This document shows, one piece after another, positions 54,300-64,000 of a stretch of DNA of 64,000 bases. Each line of letters begins with the position of its first letter. The first letter of the stretch is position 1. This stretch comes from Heliocidaris erythrogramma. Lineage: Eukaryota > Echinodermata > Echinoidea > Camarodonta > Echinometridae. The DNA lies in NCBI GenBank assembly GCA_025617745.1, contig CM046859.1, forward strand, positions 1,116,001-1,180,000, written 5' to 3'. A program made the translations under genes and the position numbers. The notes under the pieces are model-generated. The model searched no databases and was not told the origin of the DNA. It saw only the letters and a program-made list of their open reading frames with translations.

Positions 54300-57200
54300 T
54301 GGTTGGTTAACATCTACCTTAGATTTGCCTCAGTTGGGACATGCTCTTTGCGTTTCTGTAAGGACTTGTTGGTACAATCTAATCTTACCAATTTTACGGT
54401 ACAACCTCACCTTGATAACAGAAAATTATTATTAGTGAAACAGAAAAATTGCAAAACAGAGAGATTAATTTTTAGAAACTATAGATTCATCTTTAAAGGT
54501 AGAATTCTCAATAATCAGGCTCAATAATCTTTATTCTGTTCCATATTTCTCCTCTGCTGTAAGATTATATCAACATCATAATGCCAAACTTGCCCTATAA
54601 GTTAGAGCTTTTTGAGAGCTTATTTCTTCTTCTGTTCAGAATGTCCATGACGTTGTGCTCTTGTTATCTGCAGGCAGTGTAGGCTTTATATAAGGAGATC
54701 TTGGGGATGAGACAAAACAAGACAGGACAAGACAGAGTACATGACTGGCCTGCCCTCAACATGACATTCATGTCACGATGTGTAATTGTTATCTGCAGTC
54801 AGTGTAAGGCTTGTATTTAATGAGGTCCTGAAGACAAGACATGGTACAAGCTCCTTCACTCAACACCCCAGCTCCCAAGAGCAAGGCATAAGGATTAGAC
54901 CTGCCTTACTCACATCAGGTCTCACACACACACACACACGCTCCCACACACACACACACACACTCCTACTCCATACACGCAGGAAGTGCATAGAAAAGGT
55001 CAAGAGTGAAGGAGTAGGGTCGAGAGATAAGACATTGCCTCTGGGGGGTGCATCTCCTAGACATGGGGGATACACAGACAAAGGTAATAATGGGGATGAC
55101 CTTAATTTGGTGTGTCATATCTTAAAGGGAGATATCAGCTATTAGTGATGACCTGATGTTACCTGTTGAAGGAGGGATGGGATAGGATTGCAAGGACCAG
55201 CATCCTTGTATGGTTATACCCTATGATACAAAGCATGAATATCATCAAATATCATTCTTGTTCATTCTCTCTCATTCTTCTTTACAATACAATGTAGAAA
55301 GCTACATTGCCACCCCCTTTTTTTCTTTATTCTCATAGAATCTGGTTGAAGCAGTGGGAAGTCCATCCTGTTTTGTTTGAATAAATGTTTGTGTTAGAGG
55401 GGGTAGAGCCATTTATCCTGAATAGATATAGCCTATATACAATTTTTTTCCCCTTAATTTCTTTCATAAAATTGTGATTTCATTTGTTCATAATATTAAG
55501 TGGTTTAAGAAGATATTAATGAGACATTATATTACTATTGTGGTAGCTTTAGTTATCACATTAACAGTGTAGTGCATAATACTCCTATATACCTAAATAC
55601 ATCACATTCCATTAAGATGCCACAGATACCAAAGAAATGTATTACCTCAGAATTATCACTTACACATGCAGGTCGGGAAGCAATTCTCTCTGTAAACGAA
55701 AAGTATCTAGGATTAATATACCATTTGCAAAGATGGATGTTTCACAGAATGAGAACATAAGTGGTCAGTTTTTATATACCTTTGTTTTTGTTTGTTTTTG
55801 TTTGCTTGGTATCTTTTGCACTTATTGTGCCGCTAAAGCACTTGAGTTCTAGGGGATTTGGTGCATTAAAAATCCTTTATAGTATCGTTACTATCATTAC
55901 TGAAAAATATATTTGCTTTAAAAAAAATGGTTTGACATGATACAGTATTTTTAAAGATATTTATCTATTGCTTTGATTTGATCAGTACTTATTCAATTAG
56001 CAGTATTTGTAGGAAATGTCTTTCTGTGTTATTTGATTGAAGTAAACAAGGTTGACATATAACCCAAAACGCAGGTTCTAAAAGTGTTGGGTTTTTTTGA
56101 AGATTCAGATGCAAAATCAATGAATTCACTGTAGAATTTACACTTATGTCTTACTTGATATTTTTAAATGAAATCATTAGCCTATGACGTGATAATATTC
56201 CAGTCATTTTGATGGTTCAACACAAAAGATTTTTAGCAAAGGATCTGGACTGTGTAGAAAGATGATATTATCATTTTATATTAAAATGAGAGTTGGGGTC
56301 GTTGACCAACTGGTTGTTTACCGTCTGTAGCTGATGATAAGACATGGAGATTAGTAATACCACCTACTCTTAATCCCAACAAGATCCTAGATCTATTCAA
56401 ACTCTGAGATTCATTTCACCTGTCTTGGCTTCACTAGAAGAGAGAAGAACAGGTGTATTGAAACCTTACAAGATAGCTTATATCACCAATTGTGTGGGAT
56501 GTTGTGGTTTTCATAGGAAATCATGCAGCAATTAAATAGATTTGTTTCCCCACCACAGTTACACAAAGGGGACTTGTCTCACAAGGCCAACGCAGGCTTT
56601 ATCTTAAGTTCTCCTGTTTCATTTTTCTCATAATTCAATACGTGGTGTAATCAGAATTGTAAATTCCTATCATAGCTGATAGATACTATCTATTACTCAT
56701 TTGATAGTTGGCGATTCTATCTATTACTCAGTTAAAATTGGAATTATACTAAATCTTTGTTCAGCAGGAAGTAAATACCTAGATTGTTACATTATTTGGA
56801 ATATAGGTATTAAACTGAAGTGGTCTTTTGCTCGTTCTGAAAGTCAGTCACATTGGGGAAAGAGTTGAATGATATTAAGTGACACCTAGTACTTTGAAAG
56901 TAGAATTGAACTGAGCACAAGCAAATTAGGAAAATAATCATCACTTTTATTTAAAACTAACATGAATTTGTGATGTACTAAGACAAGCACATGTAATGTA
57001 AAGCTGACCCCCCCCCCCCCCGCCAAAAAAATAAAAAAAAAAAAAAAAAAAATAAATAAAAAAAAAATGCTTGCAAGTGTGTTTCTTATAAAGGTTTATA
57101 ACAAAGAAATAAAGAATAATTTTAAAACCAGGCTGCATGCATGAAAATGTTTTGTTTTGATATATGTGGATATTAAGATCCTTAATGTGCACTTAGTTGA

Positions 57201-57382
57201 TATCAAGTATATGCAATTTTAGTCAATTCCTAGCTGAAAGAAAAGATAAAGAGGTTCCCATTGTAATTTATATTATTTTGAGATTTGCCCTTACTTCATA
57301 TGGACTTTAGATCAGATTCAAACGTTGATCAATCATTTGTGTTTCTATGAAAGTGCACACTTAATTCCTACAAACCCCTTTA

Positions 57383-57413
<31 letters not shown>

Positions 57414-58020
57414 GTTCTCTTACTCAACAATTCGTTGAGTTACTCATCCCAGCAAGATATGTGTTATACATGCTTGATTTGGTCCTGTGCTTTCTTAACA
57501 GAATGAATTAGTCTCTTGAGTTGACTTGAGCATTTATTTTGGGTGCGGGTGATGGCGGTATGGGGATAGAAATAGCTCTTAGTCCCATTTGATTTTGCCC
57601 TCGGGCCGAGATTTGTTTAGGGTAGAGTGAGCAGTGACATGGGTTAGACATGACCTTGAACAGAGAGAGAGAGAGAGAGAGAAAGATGGATTAAAAAAAA
57701 GAGTCAGGAAGATGAGCAAAGACAACAGAGACAGAGAGAGAGCGAGAAAGAGAGAAAGATTGATAAAAATAGAGGAAGACAAGCAAAGACAAAAGCAGGG
57801 AGAAAGGCATAAATAATGTAAATCTAAGAATAAGAGAGAGAGAAAGATAGAGAAACTAAAGCGAGAGATGCATATTTATAGTGTAAGTACCTTTGGTAAT
57901 TTCATGTTGTTGTTTTGCATTTTGTATGAAAGATTTGCAGATGATTGTCCTTACTCAATGTGCATGACAGGTGCTCTTTTAAGTTTCAATGTTGATGTTA
58001 ATGAGTAAGTTTTGATTAAT
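54300..58020. other. Intergenic; CA, CT, GA and poly-A microsatellites
   Basis: CA runs at about 54919-54962, a poly-C/poly-A junction at 57008-57067, CT at about 57388-57413, GA at about 57660-57860. No coding gene or larger element recognised. Confidence 0.5.
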
Positions 58021-58039
58021 ATGATGATGTCATCTCTTT

Positions 58040-58072
58040 GGAGCCAAAAGGGCATTAACTCTGCTCTCAACA
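58040..58072. repeat. GAAGGGCGTTAA hairpin family, partial copy at 58.0 kb
   Basis: GGAGCCAAAAGGGCATTAAC followed by TCTGCTCTCAACA: one arm and the end of the other, with the middle deleted. Confidence 0.55.
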
Positions 58073-58149
58073 TACGATGTGTTCCAACATCAACTAATTG
58101 TGATAAATTGATTAAGCTGATGACAGGTGATTATTGATATAATGAAGGT

Positions 58150-59230
58150 TTAGAGAGAGGGAGGGAGAGAGAGAGAGAGAGAGAGAGAGTGATAATAACT
58201 TTTATCACAAAAGCCCACGTATAAATGAAAACATGGCATTTTATTTACATCTTCCATGTATTATCATTAGGAGGAAAGCATACTATTTGCCTATTCATTT
58301 GGAGAACAAATTTTGGTAGGTAAACATTTCAAATAAAGATTATATACAGGAAAAGAACAGATTAAGGCTGTTGTTGGATGGAAGACATATACAGAAAGAG
58401 AAGAAAACACACATTTTTAGAGATAAAAAAGAATCATGGAGATATTTTTCTTTTTCACATTTTACCAAGAAAGGTTGCATTAGACAGCATCGATCACACA
58501 GGTTGGGTGTGTTTTCTATTTCCATTGTTTAATGAATGAAATGGCATGTTTTTATGCTTGCTTCAGTTGAGTTCATGGTTCTTTTACCGCGACTTGTCTT
58601 AAGCTGTGTAAGTGAAGGAGATTTTGTAGATGATGATGATGATAGCATTGGAAAGTGCTCACTGAGTCAGATCTAGAGCCCTGGGGGTGAGATTTGCTGC
58701 TAGTTATAGGATGTGAGGGTGGAATGTCCTTGGCCATGAGATGAGCAAGATGATGAGAGATAGATGGGTTATGATGGAAGGATGAGATGAGGATGGAGGG
58801 AGGAAGAGGATGGTGGAAGAAGGAGGAGGAGAAGGATAGATGAAGTTGGATGGGATCAGGATAAGGTGAGTTGAAGGTTAAGAGAATAGATGGTTTACTA
58901 TATAGTGTAATTTTAAGATGATGATGTTGATGCTCGTGTTGTTGCAGGTGGTGGTGGTTGTAGCGACGATGTGATGATGATATTACAAGAAATATTGATG
59001 GTGCCACTGATAGTGCTAGTAATGAATGTGATGCATTTGATGGAGGTGATGTTGTTGCTAGTGGTCTTGCTGGTGGTAATGATTGTGATGATGGTGATGC
59101 TGGTGATGGTTGTCAAGTGTTTGTGGTGGTAGTGATGGTAGTGATGGTGATGCTCATGGTTGTAATGATGGTGATTGTGCTGCATTGATGATAGTGATGG
59201 TGATGCAAATGATCTTGTAATGAGTATCAC
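58150..59230. repeat. GA microsatellite and GATGGTGAT trinucleotide-type region
   Basis: (GA)n at about 58153-58189. From about 58615, and strongly at 58915-59210, GATGAT and GTGATGGTGATG words dominate. Histidine-rich frames on the minus strand come from this composition. Confidence 0.75.
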
Positions 59231-59259
59231 ACTATAGCTGTGGTACAGCATTTTGCATC

Positions 59260-61235
59260 TCAACTATTAGTGTCAAATGAGTAATGTCACTGGAGATGAC
59301 TTTTTATATCAGAAGGATCTTGAAAATGTTCTTTGATCAATATAGATTTGTGCTAAGGCCATTGATAAAAAAATTATCAAGTGCATAATACTGAATGAGT
59401 AATTATATGGATAGCATCATTTAAAACTAATGACTTTCAAATGAAAGTAGGCTATGCCCAAGCCGAACTTGTCGATCATCTTTGCCTAATGGAACACTTT
59501 GTAAAGAAAAGGATATCCAGAATTTGAATAAGATGAATATTGAAGAGGTTCTCATAGGCTTCTATTACAAGTATAAAACAAATTTCTTCAAGATGACTTC
59601 CTGAGGTGCATGTGAGATTGAGAAGGAGGATTCCCGGTCTATTTCAAGGAGGAAATATGAGCACCTTTCTGATTCAGAATTTCAGATGAAGGTAGATATG
59701 TACATCTATCAGACAGAGTCAATAGAACCTAAACTGGACTTTTAATGAGGGAAGAAGGAAAAGTCAATTACAGTTGACCGCTTTTGTTCCAGATTGTAGT
59801 GTGCACTTGCACGGCCATTGGACACTTGATATGTAATGTATTCGTGCATCGAGCTGAGAAAGAGAAAACTGATTAGAGTGAAATAGATTGAGTTACATTC
59901 TGTTCCATTTGCATTTAGCAGGATCAGAATTTGAAGAGCTCCTTACATTGAGCAGCCAAAAGAATTGCTGCATAGATTGTGGCTATAGATACAAGCTGGG
60001 TTTTTTTTCTATCTCTCATTCATAAGATACATCACCCGACTCCAAATCATAACCTAAATTGGTTTCACATCGCCCACTGATTTGTTGCACATTTTTTGTT
60101 AAATTTCAATTTTGAAATCAGACTGCAGTTTGTGAAGAGTTTGCAAATTCCTGTCCTAATGTCCAGATGAAAGTTGAGCTTTGCCTGACAATGAATTCAT
60201 CTTCTCCTCAATCTTTCCTTGCCTCTCCGTTTCTCTCTGTGTTGTCATAAACTCTTGACGGTGAGCATTCCATCCATTAACGCCATTTCTGCTCACTTTC
60301 CACTTGCATATGCATAGCTACAGAGGGGATGCTCTGGAAATAGATGTGCAAACATTATCCCCAATACTCTTACAATAGTCCTGCTCTTTTCCTAAGGACA
60401 GTAACCGCTATTTCCTTGACACGTAAGTTTACCACTGGGTTCGTGTAGACAGAGAAAAATAGGTTGTTGGAGATGCAAAGTGCAGTATTTGCATTGAATG
60501 CGGGATGCTGTGATGCAAGCGAGCACCTCAAAAAGACAGGCACAACGCAATTATAGTGAGCTTCTTGAAATGAGCATCCAAGTGACCTACATTTTGCTTC
60601 GTCAATATGATGGAATTTGTTTTTTCCCACCCCACGGTGTTTCAAAGAATGAAGGTTTAACTCATTTTCTTGTTTTCAGATTATCTCAATACCGTAGTGC
60701 ATGGACAGGTATCGGTTCTTCAATCCATTTTTTCCATTTTCATTCATATTTCTAAGAGCAAATGAAGAATTAATCTCTTTTTCATCTGATAAGTTGTCAT
60801 TGAAAGAAAAAAGTGCGACCCAAATTTTAATGGAGAGTGAAGCTTTTGACACATTTGTATTTGCAAGATATATTGAAGGATCATCTGTCTTTGTGCATGT
60901 TGACTTCTTGATTATTTTCTTTTGAAATATTAGCAGCCCATTTGGGAAGATCTCTCTTTATTCTCTCTCTCTCTCTCTTGATATTCATACAGAATCAAAG
61001 CACATTTCATTTTCCAAACAAAAGAAGAAAACATCATTGCATTTCATGATGATCTCAACATCACTCAAAACATGATCTATCCTTCAAAGAAAGGAAATTC
61101 ATGGCTGATAACAACAATGCATTTTACAATGTTACACTTATGACTTGGCCCATTATTCCTTGATTAAATAATCAGTACAAATGGGGCATCATTGAATAGG
61201 AGAATAAACAGGTGTTTCAATGATACTGAATTCAG
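59260..61235. other. Intergenic; complex segment at 60.2-60.6 kb
   Basis: Mostly AT-rich. About 60240-60560 is more balanced in composition (CATTAACGCCATTTCTGC, TTGCATATGCATAGC) and might be a conserved non-coding element. No exon seen. Confidence 0.35.
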
Positions 61236-61240
61236 GTATG

Positions 61241-61305
61241 ATGATAATAATAATAATAATACATAACATTTATATTGCGCTTAATACAATGTTTCTAGTA
61301 ACAAG
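61241..61305 (+). repeat. (ATA)n with TTTATATTGCGCTTAAT dispersed-element end
   Basis: ATAATAATAATAATAC then ATAACATTTATATTGCGC. An ATA/TAA run next to TTATA.(A)GCGCTT is a recurring terminus of dispersed repeats; a related end is at about 7545-7610. Confidence 0.45.
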
Positions 61306-61509
61306 AGAGATATCAATGCTCAGATTTAAATTGCAGAACTTTTTTGAGGGGTTTATATTTATAGAATGTATTTTAATCCTCCCTAATATTTCACAGACTG
61401 TCCATTTAACCTTTTTTTCTTTTCTCTTTGTTCTATGTCTCTATGATTTTCATATTATTCTTGACCTGATATCAAGCGTTATATATTTTATCTAGTCATG
61501 CTCCCTTTC

Positions 61510-61806
61510 AATGCCAGAAGGGCATTTACACCAAAGTGCTTTTACTATAAACCTTATAGCTCTCAACAGAATATATATTGTCTGTTTGGAGCCAGAAGGG
61601 CATTAACCCTGTACAAAAGATAGGAGTTAACGCCCTTCTGGCTCCAAACAGATGTTTCTCCATCACTTGCTACTATTTTGTTTCCTGTTTGTTTTACTAT
61701 GTTCAATATCTTCATCTAACTTCTAGCTGTATTTTGTCTGCTAAGAGTCAGAAGGAGATAACTTATACTTTCAATATTAAGTTAATGCCCTTATGGTTCT
61801 CATCAC
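61510..61806. repeat. Cluster of three GAAGGGCGTTAA hairpins
   Basis: Copies at about 61510-61568 (GCCAGAAGGGCATTTA, TATAGCTCTCAAC), 61582-61651 (best copy) and 61743-61806 (GAGTCAGAAGG, TTAATGCCCTTATGGTTCTC). The best copy pairs CTGTTTGGAGCCAGAAGGGC and GTTAACGCCCTTCTGGCTCC over about 28 bases with a short loop. Confidence 0.85.
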
Positions 61807-61958
61807 ACATTGTATTTGTTTTTGTGTTTCCTTTAGAGAATGGATTTCCCTCCTTATTTCTACTGCTTAGTGATTGGCTGTAATTCAATATATACATCTA
61901 GAATGGATGAATGCTGAAGACTTTGTCTTCTTCTTCTCCTGGTGTTATCTCCTTGCAG

Positions 61959-62092
61959 CGTGTAAATTCTTTGAAATGTTACCTGGGCTTGGTGGAATTA
62001 AGTTTGACAGAGAGATTGGCAGGCAGTGGCTTTAATGAGCAGTGCTCCATGAGAGAAAACAAAGAAAACCTAGACACATGTCTGAATCTCAG
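61959..62092 (+). other. Possible isolated exon (weak)
   Basis: A pyrimidine tract and CTCCTTGCAG precede 61959, and CTCAG|GTGAAG follows 62092. One frame is open (RVNSLKCYLGLVELS and onward). I recognise no protein family, and splice-like sites occur by chance. Listed only as a lead for a neighbouring gene. Confidence 0.15.
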
Positions 62093-62099
62093 GTGAAGA

Positions 62100-64000
62100 A
62101 CATCTGTAGAAATTGAGAGGATGCTTAATTCAGAGGATTCTAAGCAATGGTTTTGATTTGTTGGTGGATCGATACTGGGAGAAGAGAGACGAGGATAGAG
62201 GCAGCCAAACAAAGGGTTATCAACCCAGGCTGTTTGGCCAGAACTTGGGGCATGGATCCTAGAAGAGAAGAGGTGAAACATACACCAATCCGGAAACAAA
62301 ATCCTCTCAATGAGTCTGATTAGATTGCGAAACATCGAGTTATTGAGTTGAACTGTTGCACATTTAGATGAGGTAATATAGCCAGCGTAGTAGTAATTAC
62401 CCTTTTAATAGTTGTAATAAGCTTAAGCTCTACCTCCACTCTCATACTCTTATGTCTCTTACTATGGCTTAGATAGACAGAATAGTCTTCATATTCAGTC
62501 TCCAGAATACAGTATACAACATTCTTCTATAACTGACGTTGTGTCACAATGACCAATCAAGACATTTTTATGAACGGAATTTGATCATGTATATGAAACC
62601 AGGGGTCATGAACAATATGCCTAGAAATTTATTTGTCAAGAAAGGTTCTAGTTTATATTGAAAGTTTTTAAATAATGCTACATTTTACACAAGCATGATT
62701 AAATGCGTAAATGATGTATCCCTGCAACTGCATTTGATTTATTCTGCTTGGTGACAATTCTTATATTTTTTTAAAAAATATTTTATTATTTTTTGAAATT
62801 TGAGTGAAAAGAGATTGTTGGTGGAATTTAGAATTATCATCAAGGTAAAGTGTAATTGTGAAATGTACTTAAAATAAAGAAAAGCTAAAATTTATTCTCC
62901 CCCAAAAAGACCAATAAACAAACTACAACAACAAACAAACTATTATTCAATAATATAGTGTAATGTACAATAGCACTACAATCCAAAATATTAAATAGAA
63001 AATGATACGATACACTGACCATAATCAGAAAAAATCTGATAGCCATCAGTTTTCCTGAAAGTTGGTAGTCCCTAGACAAATTACAGTGAATAGTTTGATA
63101 GGGTTTTAATCAGAGACTACCTGCCACCATTAGAGGGTGGGTGCAGTAAGTCTTGGTAGTTAATCCATTCTAGTATTGATCCCACAATGCCTTGTGGGTG
63201 ATTGTCGGTGTGCCTTATACCACCAATCTCCGTCAGCTGCCGTTAGCCAACTCATTGTTCTACACTCAACGATACTTTCACTACCATTCATCCCTCTCCC
63301 ATTCTCATTCAATTTGGCTCGTGTTTATGCAAACTTTAGAATGACCTCAGGGACAAAATATGACCACTATAAAATTAGCAAATTGGGAGAGGAAGGAGAA
63401 GAATTCCAGTGCAGTTAGGTTATCAGAATGCAGGTATTTTATCACTTAACTGCAGGGAAATAGATCTTGAAAAGTTGGCAGCTGTGAAAGCTAGAAGTGA
63501 CAATTATAAATCTATTTTAAGACTGATTGAAATCAATGCAACCATCTTTTTTTTTTAGTTGATCACAAATCATTTGATAGACAGTAATACTTTAATATGA
63601 GTCTTGCATCTTGTATTGTCATTTACATTTACTTATGATGAAATTCCCTGCTCTTTGCATTATACATGTATTTCATAACATTTCAACATCTTCTTTAGAT
63701 AATGACCTACATGGGGTCAATATTATAAAACCTGTTTCTAGTAGTAAATCAGTTTGAAGAGTCTTGTGGTGATAAGTAGAGATTGAGATATCTCATTCAT
63801 AACCTATACACACTATCATATTTTATTGTCATTCATTAGTTGTGGATAAAGGGGAAAGATGACCCCCCCCCCCCTGCTAAATTTAATAATCTTCTCTTCT
63901 TTTTTTAACTTGTCAGATATTCTAGGGGACATTTTGCCCTTTGCCAGATAAGGAACCATCAGTATGTACCTCTTTGTATCATTGGGGGATACAGAGAGAG
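62100..64000. other. Intergenic end of window, nothing recognised
   Basis: AT-rich. ATCCCACAATGCCTTGTGGG at 63178-63197 is an imperfect palindrome resembling CCCACAATGC promoter motifs of other animals, but no transcript start is visible. Poly-C at about 63863-63874. Confidence 0.4.

Noticed and set aside
58573-59263. His-rich minus-strand frames of 116-144 residues
   Set aside because: They arise from GATGGTGAT-type repeats; two overlapping frames are open for the same compositional reason.
61979-62335. 118-residue minus-strand frame
   Set aside because: No recognised motif; overlaps the equally weak plus-strand candidate exon; not supportable from sequence alone.
63178-63200. CCCACAATGC promoter-like motif as a promoter call
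   Set aside because: A single short motif without a downstream exon or start is not enough to call a promoter.

Overview
The window looks like metazoan nuclear DNA: AT-rich, with short exons set between GT/AG splice sites, introns of 0.8-2.6 kb, many microsatellites and many short foldback (MITE-like) elements. The density of small inverted-repeat elements and the gene architecture suggest a marine invertebrate deuterostome, probably an echinoderm. This is an inference; no marker in the window fixes the species.

Only one protein-coding gene can be supported. It lies on the + strand from about 1216 to beyond 16128 and is an orthologue of CAAP1 (caspase activity and apoptosis inhibitor 1, formerly C9orf82). 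I assembled nine exons whose splice phases all agree. Together they give a CDS of 1872 bases (623 residues plus stop). Exons 3-5 encode the conserved CAAP1 core. The end of exon 9 encodes the conserved C-terminal motif of the family. Compared with the roughly 360-residue human protein, this one carries an arginine/serine (RS) domain in exons 7-8 and a long aspartate-rich tract in exon 9. Its C-terminal coding segment is repeated once, in decayed form, in the 3' region, and a decayed copy of the exon 7 boundary sits about 300 bases upstream of the real exon.

The introns are packed with non-autonomous transposon-like elements, several with visible terminal inverted repeats and a few with target-site duplications. 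Introns 4, 5 and 6 each start with such an element within 30 bases of the 5' splice site. Intron 7 holds nested elements and a 49-bp minisatellite. Intron 8 holds a tRNA-derived SINE on the minus strand.

From about 18.6 kb to the end (about 45 kb) I find no convincing coding gene. This part holds further foldback elements (22.4-24.1, 35.0-35.5, 37.0-37.4, 47.0-47.5, 52.8-53.2 kb), a very uniform 60-bp satellite of about 35 copies (48.1-50.2 kb), a dispersed family of about 60-90-bp hairpins concentrated between 32 and 62 kb, long TC/GA tracts, and several GC- and CpG-richer unique segments (26.4, 29.6, 45.9-46.4, 51.1, 60.3 kb) that read like candidate cis-regulatory modules. The layout would fit a housekeeping gene next to a regulatory desert of an unseen neighbour, but that is inference.
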